DNA of 64,000 nt from Falsochrobactrum shanghaiense (GTDB lineage: Bacteria; Pseudomonadota; Alphaproteobacteria; Rhizobiales; Rhizobiaceae): positions 47,666-111,665 of the forward strand of contig NZ_QGDB01000007.1 of NCBI RefSeq assembly GCF_003149535.1. Direction: 5' to 3'. Under the pieces are notes generated by a model that did no database searches, was not told the DNA's origin, and saw only the letters and a program-made list of their open reading frames with translations. Made by a program: the position numbers and the translations under genes. Below, one piece after another: positions 16,604 to 25,118 of this stretch. How positions within the stretch are numbered: the stretch's first letter is position 1; each line of letters opens with the position of its first letter.

Positions 16604-17347
16604 TTAGCCGATCCGGCCGAGGGCCGGGAAAGTCTGGAGCAGCCATATCGCAAAGCTGGTTAGATGGCCGGTGATCATGGCGATGCCCATCACCACCATC
16701 ACCCCACCAGCGACGATTTTGAGCACCCGGCCAGTACGGCGCATCGACATCATCCGCGCCATGAACCCGCGCATGAACAAAGCGGCCAAGATGAAAGGGA
16801 GGCCAAGGCCGAGCGAGTAGACGGCGAGCAGCGTCGTTCCGCTTGCGACCGTGGCGTTGGCGGCGGACAGGGTCAGAATCGCGCCCAGCACTGGTCCGAT
16901 GCAGGGAGTCCAGCCGAACGCGAAAGCGAGACCGAGGAGATAAGCCGCGCCGGCGCTTCCGCTGCCCGGATTGGCATGGAACCGCGCTTCACGATTGAGC
17001 CAGGGCATTGGTACGAGGCCTGTCGTGAACAGACCGAAGAGGACGACGATTACGCCTCCGATCAGGTTCGCTTCGAAAAGATACATGCGCAGGAGCCGGC
17101 TCAACACGGTTGCGCTGGCCCCAAGGAGGACGAACACGGTCGTAAAGCCGAGCACGAAGCAGAGGCTGAGGCCGAGAGTTCGGCTTGCCGCCTTGAATTC
17201 GGCATCGGCCGCAGTGCCATCCGGGCTAATCGTGCGGCCTGCGACGTAGGAGATATAGCCCGGCACCAGCGGAAGGACGCAGGGCGACAGGAAGGATACG
17301 ACACCTGCGGCGAAAGCCGTCGCTATTCCGATACTGGAGAACTCCAT
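16604..17347 (-). CDS. ccdA: CcdA-type thiol-disulfide transporter
   Basis: A 247-aa membrane protein with about six helices of the CcdA/DsbD-beta family that carries reducing equivalents across the inner membrane. The two redox cysteines are in SFLSPCVLPLVPGY near residue 22 and AFGWTPCIGPVLG near residue 148. Directly coupled to the Sco gene (1-bp overlap), suggesting it keeps Sco thiols reduced. Confidence 0.92.
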   Translation of the reverse strand: MEFSSIGIATAFAAGVVSFLSPCVLPLVPGYISYVAGRTISPDGTAADAEFKAASRTLGLSLCFVLGFTTVFVLLGASATVLSRLLRMYLFEANLIGGVIVVLFGLFTTGLVPMPWLNREARFHANPGSGSAGAAYLLGLAFAFGWTPCIGPVLGAILTLSAANATVASGTTLLAVYSLGLGLPFILAALFMRGFMARMMSMRRTGRVLKIVAGGVMVVMGIAMITGHLTSFAIWLLQTFPALGRIG

Positions 17348-17967
17348 CAGCCAATCTCGCCCGCCAGGCGGCGGAGCTTCTGCAATCGAATCTCACGCGG
17401 CTCGTGCATGTCGAGCGTGCCGACGAATTGGCTCTCGGCATCCATTAGGTAAACGCCGGCGGTATGATCCATTGTGTATTCGCCCCCTTCCAGAGGCACT
17501 TTTCGCGCATAGGCCGCAAAGGCCTTCACCACAGCGTCCGTTTCCTGTCGATTTCCCCGCAGTGCGAGGATGCGGTTATCAAAGGCTGTCATGTACTGAG
17601 CCAGCAATTCTTGTGTGTCCCGTTCGGGATCGACGGTGAAGAACAGGACGTTGAACTGGTCGGCCACCGGCCCGAGCTCGTTCATGAGATCGCTCAGTTC
17701 ATAGAGCGTCGTCGGGCACACATCGGGACAATGGGTGAAGCCGAAGAAGGCGAGATAAGGCTTTCCGGCCAGCGCAGCATTGTCGATCGTTTCGCCTCGA
17801 TGGGATGTGAGCTGGAACGGGCCGCCGATGGCTGCCGTGCCTGTCGAGGACGCGACCGCCACGGTTTGCTGTTGCCAAGGCTTGGATACGGACAGGCCGA
17901 TGAAAAGCCCGCCGACAGCGGCGACGGCAACCCATGCAACAAGGCGGAAAAGTTTGACGCCGCTCAT
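17347..17967 (-). CDS. Sco1/SenC-family copper chaperone
   Basis: A 206-aa membrane-anchored thioredoxin-fold protein. After an N-terminal anchor (residues 8-26) the copper site CPDVCP (Cys80, Cys84) and a distal histidine in TMDHTAGVYL are present. Sco proteins deliver Cu to the CuA site of oxidases or act as periplasmic thiol reductants. It is in one operon with PCuAC and CcdA, its usual partners. Confidence 0.93.
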   Translation of the reverse strand: MSGVKLFRLVAWVAVAAVGGLFIGLSVSKPWQQQTVAVASSTGTAAIGGPFQLTSHRGETIDNAALAGKPYLAFFGFTHCPDVCPTTLYELSDLMNELGPVADQFNVLFFTVDPERDTQELLAQYMTAFDNRILALRGNRQETDAVVKAFAAYARKVPLEGGEYTMDHTAGVYLMDAESQFVGTLDMHEPREIRLQKLRRLAGEIG

Positions 17968-18467
17968 TGGACAGCCTCTCCGTGTCCGTCATGTTCGTTC
18001 GCAGATTCCGGACGAGCGCCCATGTTCTGCACAACGAACTCAACGTCGATCGCAGCGGCCTGCTCGAACACAAGAGTCGCGGCAAACCGCTCCCCATCCT
18101 TCAAAGGGCGCGATGGCTTCAAGAACATGATGTGCATACCGCCAGGTTGAAGCTCGACGGTCTCGCCAGCTCCAATTTCGATGCCATTTTGCACAGGCCT
18201 CATGCTGGCAACCCCATCGCTCACGGTCGACTCATGGATTTCCACCCGGTCTGACAGAGGTGATGAGATTGAAACCAGGCGATCGGCCATATCGCCATCG
18301 TTTGTCAGCGTCAGATAGCCGCCGGCTACCGGCGTGACCGGCGGAGTCGCGCGTGACCACGGGTGATTGATGGTGATCGAACCAGCTTGGAAGTCGTGAC
18401 CCACAGCAGGAGAGATCGACACTGCAAGGGCAAGGAAGGCGGCGGATAGGGCTCGCAAACTAGTCAT
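17964..18467 (-). CDS. Periplasmic Cu(I) chaperone PCu(A)C
   Basis: A 167-aa secreted protein with signal peptide (residues 1-22, ending SPAVG). The family metal site is visible: His in EIHESTVSDGVASM (H-x10-M) and the later GGMHIMF (H-x-M). The tail is His-rich (NEHDGHGEAVQ). PCu(A)C binds Cu(I) and works with Sco. The ATG at 18467 is taken because it starts the signal peptide; it overlaps the CDF stop. Confidence 0.92.
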   Translation of the reverse strand: MTSLRALSAAFLALAVSISPAVGHDFQAGSITINHPWSRATPPVTPVAGGYLTLTNDGDMADRLVSISSPLSDRVEIHESTVSDGVASMRPVQNGIEIGAGETVELQPGGMHIMFLKPSRPLKDGERFAATLVFEQAAAIDVEFVVQNMGARPESANEHDGHGEAVQ

Positions 18468-19077
18468 GTTCCTTTTCTCCTTTTCCAGCTTCGCCGGCCT
18501 TCTCAAGGATTTCGAAGCCGCTTCTGACAACGACTACAACCACACCCAAGCCAATGATCAGATCCGGATAAGGCGAATTGAAAAGAATTACTGCAAGACC
18601 AGAAACAGCGATCGCCGAGTTCACGAGCATATCGTTTGTCGTGAATATCCATGAGGCTTGCAGATGCACGCCACTTTCCCGATGTGATTTCAGGAACCAC
18701 ATGCAGATCATATTCGTAAGCGCGCTCGCGATTGCCACGGCGATCATGACCGGCCCGATCGGATCGGAGCCAGTGAAGAAGCGTCGGCCAACCTCAAACA
18801 GAAGCAAACCGGCGAATACTATCAGGAGCATACCCGACAGCCGCGCAACGCGAACCTTCGCCGCCAAACCGCGACCTACGACGAAAAGGCTGATGGCGTA
18901 GACACCGGCATCGCCAAGATTATCGAGTGCAGAGCCCATCAATCCTGTTGACTGAGCCCACCAACCTAATCCTCCCACAATGGCTGCCTGGGCAGTATTA
19001 ATCGCAAGTACCCATGCGAGCGCCCATTGTTCGCTCTTCTCGGATGAATTGGCACTGCCCTGGGACTGATTACTCAT
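18460..19077 (-). CDS. Compact CDF-family cation efflux protein
   Basis: A 205-aa membrane protein with six hydrophobic segments. TM2 carries GSALDNLGDAGVYAIS and TM5 FTTNDMLVNSAIA, corresponding to the Asp/His metal site of cation diffusion facilitators, here with Asn/Asp variants. It lacks the C-terminal cytoplasmic dimerisation domain of CzcD. It lies 66 bp after cadA in the same direction, so it is probably induced with it by Cd/Zn/Pb. Confidence 0.8.
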   Translation of the reverse strand: MSNQSQGSANSSEKSEQWALAWVLAINTAQAAIVGGLGWWAQSTGLMGSALDNLGDAGVYAISLFVVGRGLAAKVRVARLSGMLLIVFAGLLLFEVGRRFFTGSDPIGPVMIAVAIASALTNMICMWFLKSHRESGVHLQASWIFTTNDMLVNSAIAVSGLAVILFNSPYPDLIIGLGVVVVVVRSGFEILEKAGEAGKGEKEHD

Positions 19078-19143
19078 AAATTATACCTCGGCTTTCTTGG
19101 CGAGAAGTGGAAGCCGCGACCTGCATGTGCGCACTGTTCAAGC

Positions 19144-21276
19144 TCATTTGTCGCGGGTGCCGCGCCAGGTCAGCAGGCGCAGCGCATTGGCCGTAACGAG
19201 GACAGTAGCGCCCGTATCGGCGAGGATGGCCATCCAGAGCGTGGTAATGCCGAATAGAGTCGTCACGAGGAAGACAGCCTTCAGACCAAGCGCTATTGCG
19301 ATGTTCTGCCAGATATTGCCGAGCGTCGCCTGCGACAATCCGATGAGATCAGCGATACCCGTCACCCGGTTTCTGAGCAGCGCGGCATCAGCGGTTTCCA
19401 GCGCGACGTCGGTGCCCGCACCCATGGCAACGCCAACGGAGGCAGCAGCGAGCGCCGGAGCGTCGTTGATACCGTCTCCCACCATGGCAATCGGTCCATC
19501 AGCCCTGAGGCGGCCGATCTCGGCGAGCTTGGCGTCGGGCAGAAGTTCGGCGCTCGCCTCAAGGCCGAGATGAGCCGCAATGGCGTCGGCCGTGCGCTTG
19601 TTGTCGCCGGTCAGCATCAGAGGGCGCACGCCGCGATCTGTCAGCCGCTTCACACCTTCGATAGCGTCGTCGCGCGGCTCGTCGCGCAAGGCGATCAATC
19701 CCTCGATGGTCTTGCCCTTGATGAGCACGACGACCGTCTTGCCCTGGCTCTCCAGCCCGGTGATCGTGTCAACGATGCTCTCTTCGAGGCCCGTTTGTTC
19801 GGCGGCGTGACGGGGAGACCCGACCGAAGCGAAGCCGTCCTTCAACCGCGCTGTGACCGCTTTGCCGGGTGTGGCAACGCCGCCCCCGAAGGTGGCGGGC
19901 AGTTCGAGCCCCCGCACCTTTGCCGCCTCCACGATTGCAATCCCGAGAGGATGGCTGGTGCTGCGCTCGACGGCCGCCGCGATGGCAAGGACGGAGTTCT
20001 CATCACCATTGATCGGCACAATGTCCGTCACCTGGGGGTGGCCACGCGTCAGCGTTCCCGTCTTGTCGAAGGCAACGGTTACGACCTTGCCAAGTGTTTC
20101 CAGCGTCGCGCCGCCCTTGATCAACAGTCCCTGACGCGCACCGGCGGCAAGACCCGAAGCAATAGCCGCCGGTGTGGAAATCACGAGCGCGCAGGGACAA
20201 GCAATCAGCAACGTCGCGAGACCCCGATACACCCATGTCATCCAGTCACCGCCGAAGGCGAGCGGCGGCACGACAACGATCAGAGCCGCGACGACCATCG
20301 CGCCCGGCGTGTACCAGCGGCTGAAACGGTCGATCATACGCGCCGTCGGGGCCTTTGATTCCTGGGCTTCCTCGACCATGTGGATGATACGGGCGATGGT
20401 GTTGTCGGCCGCGACATGGCTGATCGACACCCGCAACTCGCCATTTGCATTGATGCTGCCGGCATAGACGTTTGCGCCGGCTTCTTTCAGCACGGGCACG
20501 GATTCGCCTGTCACCGGGGCCTCATCGACCTCAGAAACGCCGTCAATCACCGTGCCGTCAGACGGCACACGGTCACCAGGCCGAACAACGACAACATCAC
20601 CGACGGCCAGATCTTCTGCGGCGACCTTCTCAACAACACCATCACGCTCGCGGAACGCGGCCCGAGGCACGAGATCGATCAGTGCTTCAATGCCAGCGCG
20701 CGCACGGCCGGCCGCCACGGTTTCAAGCAATTCGCCCACTGCGAACAGAAAGATCACGACAGCAGCTTCTTCGGCCTCGCCGATGGCGACCGCGCCGAGT
20801 GCCGCGACCGTCATCAGCGTCTCGATGGTGAAGGGGGAGCCGGACATCGCGCCGGCGACCGCCCGCCTCGCGAACGGGATGATGCTGATCAATGCAGCGC
20901 CCGAGTATAGCCATTGCTCCGATTCGGGCAGGACACGCGCGAGGGCGAAGGCAAGGATGAACAACGCGCCGGTAAGGAGCACAAGCCGACCCTTGCTGCC
21001 TTTCCACCACGCCTCCGTGCTGCGTTTCCGAGGTGGGCTCGCCTTTGCCTCGGTCTGCTCGATCACTGGTGTGTAGCCGAGCGCTCGGATCTTTTGCTCA
21101 ATGGTGCCGAGAGCCGTACGGTCCTCATCCAGTTGCAATGCGAGCGTCTCGTTGGCGTAGCTGACATGAATGTCGCTAACGCCCGGCAGGCGTTGCATCA
21201 CCGTTTCAATTTTCAACGCGCAGGAGGCGCAGTCCATGCCTTCTACACGCAGTCTGTAAGGGCTCGCTGCCGCCAT
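19144..21276 (-). CDS. cadA: Cd/Zn/Pb-translocating P1B-type ATPase
   Basis: A 710-aa soft-metal ATPase exporting divalent ions. An N-terminal HMA domain has GMDCASCALK near residue 13. Core motifs: TGES in APVTGESVPV, the TM6 metal motif CPCALVISTPAAIASG, the phosphorylation site DKTGTLT, HP in [14 protein letters not shown], and TM8 ADTGATVLVTANALRLL, which with CPC marks the Zn/Cd/Pb (P1B-2) subgroup. ATG 21276 has GAGG upstream at proper spacing. It is divergent from the MerR-type gene across a 19-bp-spacer promoter. Confidence 0.93.
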   Translation of the reverse strand: MAAASPYRLRVEGMDCASCALKIETVMQRLPGVSDIHVSYANETLALQLDEDRTALGTIEQKIRALGYTPVIEQTEAKASPPRKRSTEAWWKGSKGRLVLLTGALFILAFALARVLPESEQWLYSGAALISIIPFARRAVAGAMSGSPFTIETLMTVAALGAVAIGEAEEAAVVIFLFAVGELLETVAAGRARAGIEALIDLVPRAAFRERDGVVEKVAAEDLAVGDVVVVRPGDRVPSDGTVIDGVSEVDEAPVTGESVPVLKEAGANVYAGSINANGELRVSISHVAADNTIARIIHMVEEAQESKAPTARMIDRFSRWYTPGAMVVAALIVVVPPLAFGGDWMTWVYRGLATLLIACPCALVISTPAAIASGLAAGARQGLLIKGGATLETLGKVVTVAFDKTGTLTRGHPQVTDIVPINGDENSVLAIAAAVERSTSHPLGIAIVEAAKVRGLELPATFGGGVATPGKAVTARLKDGFASVGSPRHAAEQTGLEESIVDTITGLESQGKTVVVLIKGKTIEGLIALRDEPRDDAIEGVKRLTDRGVRPLMLTGDNKRTADAIAAHLGLEASAELLPDAKLAEIGRLRADGPIAMVGDGINDAPALAAASVGVAMGAGTDVALETADAALLRNRVTGIADLIGLSQATLGNIWQNIAIALGLKAVFLVTTLFGITTLWMAILADTGATVLVTANALRLLTWRGTRDK

Positions 21277-21308
21277 GATGTCACCTCGACTTTCCCGATG
21301 TGACATTG

Positions 21309-21339
21309 TAGATAGACCCTGTAGTAACTATAGGGTCAA
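21309..21339 (-). promoter_or_regulatory. CadR/MerR-type promoter of cadA
   Basis: On the minus strand TTGACC (21339-21334) and TATCTA (21314-21309) are separated by 19 bp, the over-long spacer of MerR-activated promoters. The spacer holds a dyad with ACCCT and AGGGT outer arms (21316-21336). It sits between cadA and the divergent regulator at 21343, which it may also repress. Confidence 0.88.
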
Positions 21340-21342
21340 GAG

Positions 21343-21759
21343 ATGAACGACAGAATTCTGATGATCGGCCAATTGGCTAGACGAACGGGGACCAAGGTCG
21401 AGACGATCCGGTTCTACGAGAAGAACGGTCTCCTGCCCGCACCCTCGCGTACCGATGGCAACTACCGTGCATATGAGCCGGGCCACCTCAACCGCCTCAG
21501 CTTCATCAGGCGTGCGCGCGAGCTTGGTTTCTCGCTCGATCAGATCAGGGAGTTTCTCAAGCTGGCCGACGATCGTTCGCAGTCCTGCGCGGCGATTGAT
21601 GCGATTGCAAAGGAGCACCGGAAGGAAGTCGAGCGAAAAATCGAAGACCTAACTGCGCTCAAGTCGGAACTGGACAGGATGATAGACCAGTGTGGATGCG
21701 GGCTGGTCGCAGATTGTAGGATAATAGAGAGCCTGTCTCCGCTGCCAGCCAGAACCTAA
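21343..21759 (+). CDS. cadR: MerR-family Cd/Pb/Zn-responsive regulator (CadR-like)
   Basis: A 138-aa activator. The N-terminal HTH (IGQLARRTGTKVETIRFYEKNGLL) is followed by the long dimerisation helix. Cys82 (RSQSC) plus C-terminal Cys117, Cys119 and Cys125 (QCGCGLVADCRII) match the divalent-metal sensors CadR/PbrR/ZntR. It faces cadA across the typical promoter, so its target is clear. Confidence 0.9.
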   Translation: MNDRILMIGQLARRTGTKVETIRFYEKNGLLPAPSRTDGNYRAYEPGHLNRLSFIRRARELGFSLDQIREFLKLADDRSQSCAAIDAIAKEHRKEVERKIEDLTALKSELDRMIDQCGCGLVADCRIIESLSPLPART

Positions 21760-21766
21760 TGACTGC

Positions 21767-22702
21767 TCACCGCAGCGCCGGGCCTCTCGATGCCAAAATC
21801 TTTGCGGCGATCGGTGACGTAATCATCTGGATCACAGCGAAGAAGGCGGCAGGCACGGCGATTTCCGAGGGCAACCCGGACGCCGCTACGAACGCCGCCG
21901 CAATGGAGAACTCCTTTTTGCTCACCGTGAACAGGTAGGCGATCAGCTCTTGCCGGTCGGCCACAAAGACTTTTGCGATGGACCCGACCGCATAGCCGAT
22001 CAGGTTCAGCGTGAGCGCGGCCAGCGCGATTAGGAGGGCGAACCAGCCATAGCCGAGGATTGTTTCGGCGTTTGGACCCACGACCGCCAGAAGCAGGAGC
22101 AGGTAGAGCACCGAACCAAGAGAGGGATAGAGGCCATCGTGTCGGCCGACCGCTTCCGGGTATCGCGTGCGTAGGTAGACCCCGATCACGGTCGGCAGCA
22201 CCACGATCAGCACTAATTCCATGATGATCGCCCCGATGGGAACTTGCAGCTCGATTCCGGTGAGAAGCAGGAACAGGATCGGCACGATGAAGGGCGAAAG
22301 CACTGTGTTGACCGCATTGAGGACCGCCGCGAGGGCGACATTGCCGCGTGCGAGCAGGACCAGCAACGGAGCGGAAACGTCAGTCGGCAGAGTGCCGACA
22401 AGGGTTTGACCGGCGGCCAGCGGCCCAGAGCCGAAGAACAGCCGCCCGGTGAGCCATCCGGCGAGCGACATGGGACCATAGACGAGGCCAAGCGCCCAAA
22501 GCTGCCGGCTCGGCTTCCGGAAAACCAGCTTCACGGCGTGAGCGTCGAATGTCAGGCTGATGACCAGCATCAGCAATGCCAGAAGCGGGCTTATGCCGCT
22601 TTCAAGGACCATGCCGAGCGAAGGGACGAGCAGGCCAAGCGCGGCCGTTACAACGGCCAGCAGCAGGAGATTGTTTTCAACAAAGGCGAGGGCTTTCTGC
22701 AT
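21767..22702 (-). CDS. Bile-acid:sodium-symporter-like carrier linked to ArsR
   Basis: A 311-aa membrane protein with about nine to ten helices of the BASS/ACR3 superfamily. TLPTDVSAPLLVLLARGN (near residue 105) and FTVSKKEFSIAAAFVAASGLP (near residue 265) are the two crossover-like blocks of that fold; the ACR3 cysteine is missing, so it is not a standard arsenite pump. ATG 22702 is taken because the previous gene ends at 22711. Control by the adjacent ArsR suggests export of an arsenical or another oxyanion; the substrate is unknown. Confidence 0.78.
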   Translation of the reverse strand: MQKALAFVENNLLLLAVVTAALGLLVPSLGMVLESGISPLLALLMLVISLTFDAHAVKLVFRKPSRQLWALGLVYGPMSLAGWLTGRLFFGSGPLAAGQTLVGTLPTDVSAPLLVLLARGNVALAAVLNAVNTVLSPFIVPILFLLLTGIELQVPIGAIIMELVLIVVLPTVIGVYLRTRYPEAVGRHDGLYPSLGSVLYLLLLLAVVGPNAETILGYGWFALLIALAALTLNLIGYAVGSIAKVFVADRQELIAYLFTVSKKEFSIAAAFVAASGLPSEIAVPAAFFAVIQMITSPIAAKILASRGPALR

Positions 22703-22710
22703 CGGCAGTC

Positions 22711-23076
22711 CTATTCGCAGCGGATCGTACCGGTTGGGCGGCCCTCGCATTTCGCGAACAGGGCAATCGCTTGATCGCAATATTTGCAGTGACCTTGGCA
22801 GCAGTCGTGCATGAGGAAGGCGACGAGATCGGAGAGCGCCGGCCAGTTGGCGCTGTAGATGATCGACTTGCCATCTCGCCGCCCCTGCACGAGTCCGGCA
22901 CGCTCCAGTTCCTTGAGATGGAAGGAGACGCGCGACGGCGGCGCATCATCGAGCGCGCCGGCGATGGCACCAGCGGCCATGCCGTCAGCCCCCGCGACGA
23001 CCAACATGCGGATTATCCGCAAGCGGTCCTTGTGAGAGAGCGCGGCGAAGCCCGCGAGCGCGTCGTTTTCGTCCAT
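22711..23076 (-). CDS. ArsR-family repressor (second copy)
   Basis: A 121-aa winged-helix protein about half identical by eye to the ArsR at 15105, with SRVSFHLKELERAGLVQGRRDGKSIIY as recognition region. The C terminus has an expanded cysteine set (DCCQGHCKYC and AKC), suggesting a soft-metal or As(III)/Sb(III) site. It forms a two-gene operon with the BASS-type carrier and has its own inverted-repeat operator 4 bp before its start. Confidence 0.9.
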   Translation of the reverse strand: MDENDALAGFAALSHKDRLRIIRMLVVAGADGMAAGAIAGALDDAPPSRVSFHLKELERAGLVQGRRDGKSIIYSANWPALSDLVAFLMHDCCQGHCKYCDQAIALFAKCEGRPTGTIRCE

Positions 23077-23079
23077 ATC

Positions 23080-23107
23080 ATTTCAACGTTTCATGTTTTG
23101 TTGAAAT
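23080..23107. promoter_or_regulatory. ArsR-type operator
   Basis: A perfect 8-bp inverted repeat, ATTTCAAC (23080-23087) and GTTGAAAT (23100-23107), with a 12-bp centre, directly upstream of the arsR-type gene. The TCAAC/GTTGA arms match those of the first ArsR operator at 15472-15493, so the two repressors may cross-bind. Confidence 0.75.
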
Positions 23108-23504
23108 TATTGCTTATAGATGGAGCGCGCGCGCCTCAATCTCGCGCAATTCCTGAAACCCGCAATAGATCGGCTGCACCCGGAAAGTCGCAGCTATTCG
23201 TTTCACAAGACTTTATCGCAAGTGCTAAGCCACTTGCGACATGATTTCCGAGAGCGGACCACCTGGGGCGAACGTCGGCTCGGTCCCGGCGAGGCGGCCT
23301 GACGCCACGGGCCGGTCGAATCAGTCGAGAGCATGCCGGTGTGCCTGCAGATCATCCGACTGGTCAGGCACACCGCCGTTCTCCTGTAATTTTATCCCAC
23401 ACTACTACGACGACCGAAACTTGTTGAAACGACCTGTTTTGTGTCTCTTTTAGTGATCCCCATCCGGGGATCGTCTCTCGCCTCCCCGGTGGAACGGGGA
23501 CGAG
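23108..23504. other. Gene-free junction between cargo and trb operon
   Basis: No reading frame with family features. It holds a perfect 9-bp inverted repeat TCGCAAGTG/CACTTGCGA (23216-23239), an 11-bp inverted repeat (23337-23375) and a GATCCCC/GGGGATC hairpin (23455-23472) close to trbB. The TCGCA words recall the cluster at 10957-11009 on the other side of the cargo. Confidence 0.5.
23337..23375. repeat. 11-bp inverted repeat
   Basis: CGGTGTGCCTG (23337-23347) and CAGGCACACCG (23365-23375) pair perfectly around a 17-nt loop. It may be a terminator for one of the flanking blocks or a protein site upstream of trbB; no U-run is adjacent. Confidence 0.5.
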
Positions 23505-24503
23505 ATGCCAGGCATCAACCACAAACAGGCAAATGTGGACCGCGGCGCGCGCATGCTCCGGACAGCGCTCGGGCCTGCCATCTCAACCCTGCTGCAAGAC
23601 CCGTCTGTCGTCGAGGTCATGCTGAACCCGGACGGACGCATCTGGGTGGACCGGCTGTCCGAAGGGTTGGCCGATACGGGCGAAATACTGTCCGCCGCTG
23701 ACGGTGAGCGCATCGTGCGGCTGGTCGCCCACCATGTCGGCGTCGAAGTCCATGCGCGCAGCCCGCGCGTCTCGGCCGAACTGCCCGAAACCGGCGAGCG
23801 CTTCGAGGGGTTGCTGCCGCCGGTCGTGTCCGCACCCGCCTTCGCCATCCGCAAGCCCGCGGTCGCAGTATTCACGCTAGACGACTATGTGGCCGCCGGC
23901 ATCATGTCCGCCGATCAGGCGGAAACGCTCCGCGCGGCCGTCGCGTCCCGCGCCAACATCCTTGTCGCAGGCGGCACGTCCACCGGTAAAACGACGCTGA
24001 CCAATGCGCTGCTCGCCGAGGTGGCGAAGACGCAGGATCGGGTCGTCATCATCGAGGACACCCGCGAACTGCAATGCGCAGCGTCGAATCTCGTGGCGAT
24101 GCGCACCAAGGATGGTGTCGCCACCTTGTCGGAACTGGTGCGGTCTTCGCTGCGCCTGCGTCCGGACCGCATTCCGATCGGTGAGGTGCGCGGCGCCGAG
24201 GCGCTCGATCTCCTCAAAGCCTGGGGCACCGGCCATCCGGGCGGCATCGGCACCATCCATGCTGGTTCCGGCATCGGCGCCCTGCGCCGCCTCGAACAAC
24301 TCATCCAGGAAGCCGTCGTCACTGTGCCGCGCGCGATGATCGCGGAGACCATCGACCTCGTGGCCGTCCTCGCTGGCCGCGGCTCCGCGCGCCGGCTGGC
24401 CGAACTTGCCTGCGTCGAAGGGCTCGGCCCCGACGGCGATTACCGGATTTCCCTCGCTTTTCCCGACACCTCAATCCCTCACGTTCCAGGAGAACCTGCA
24501 TGA
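23505..24503 (+). CDS. trbB: Conjugal transfer ATPase TrbB (VirB11 family)
   Basis: A 332-aa hexameric secretion ATPase. Walker [13 protein letters not shown] near residue 150; Asp box [10 protein letters not shown]; Walker B region [19 protein letters not shown]; His box [10 protein letters not shown]. It starts the trb operon with GGGGACGAG before the ATG. Supplies energy for pilus biogenesis and DNA transport. Confidence 0.95.
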   Translation: MPGINHKQANVDRGARMLRTALGPAISTLLQDPSVVEVMLNPDGRIWVDRLSEGLADTGEILSAADGERIVRLVAHHVGVEVHARSPRVSAELPETGERFEGLLPPVVSAPAFAIRKPAVAVFTLDDYVAAGIMSADQAETLRAAVASRANILVAGGTSTGKTTLTNALLAEVAKTQDRVVIIEDTRELQCAASNLVAMRTKDGVATLSELVRSSLRLRPDRIPIGEVRGAEALDLLKAWGTGHPGGIGTIHAGSGIGALRRLEQLIQEAVVTVPRAMIAETIDLVAVLAGRGSARRLAELACVEGLGPDGDYRISLAFPDTSIPHVPGEPA

Positions 24504-24829
24504 TCCGTTGCGCCGTTCGTATCCGTCATCATCTGGCGACCGCCGCCGCCTTCACCTGGGCGAGCCTGATGACTGCCCCCGCCCAAGCGTCTGGCTCCTC
24601 CATGCCCTGGGAAGCGCCGCTGCAATCCATCCTTGAATCCGTCGAAGGCCCGGTGGCCAAGATCGTGGCAGTGATCATCATCATCGTCACCGGCCTGACG
24701 CTCGCATTCGGCGATACCGGCGGCGGCTTCCGTCGCCTCATCCAGATCGTCTTCGGTATCTCCATCGCCTTCGCGGCGTCCAGCTTCTTCCTCTCGTTCT
24801 TCAGCTTCGGCGGCGGAGCGCTGGTCTGA
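24500..24829 (+). CDS. trbC: Conjugal pilin TrbC (VirB2 family)
   Basis: A 109-aa prepilin. A signal peptide of about 30 residues ends at PAQASG, and the mature part holds two hydrophobic helices (IVAVIIIIVTGLTLAFG and a second from about residue 82). It is probably processed by the TraF peptidase at 3769. The start overlaps the trbB stop (ATGA). Confidence 0.9.
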   Translation: MIRCAVRIRHHLATAAAFTWASLMTAPAQASGSSMPWEAPLQSILESVEGPVAKIVAVIIIIVTGLTLAFGDTGGGFRRLIQIVFGISIAFAASSFFLSFFSFGGGALV

Positions 24830-25110
24830 TGGCGGTGAGTTTCGAGGCGCTCGACGCGGTTCCGGGATTCAGTGTGCCGGTTCACCGCGCCCTGACCGAA
24901 CCGATCCTGCTTGGCGGAGCGCCACGCTCCGTCGCGATCCTCAATGGCACGCTGGCCGGAGCCGTGGGCCTCGGCCTCCAGCTCTGGCTGGCCGGCATCC
25001 TGATCTGGGCCGTCGGTCACATCGCCGCCGTCTGGGCCGCCAAGCGCGATCCGCTCTTCGTCGAGGTCGCGCGCCGCCACCTCCGCATCCCCGGTCATCT
25101 TTCGGTGTGA
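24829..25110 (+). CDS. trbD: Conjugal transfer protein TrbD (VirB3 family)
   Basis: A 93-aa inner-membrane protein with a hydrophobic pair around residues 38-68 and the family segment VPVHRALTEPILLGGAPR near residue 17. The ATG shares a base with the trbC stop (TGATG). VirB3-like proteins partner the VirB4-type ATPase encoded next. Confidence 0.9.
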   Translation: MAVSFEALDAVPGFSVPVHRALTEPILLGGAPRSVAILNGTLAGAVGLGLQLWLAGILIWAVGHIAAVWAAKRDPLFVEVARRHLRIPGHLSV

Positions 25111-25118
25111 GGAAGCCC

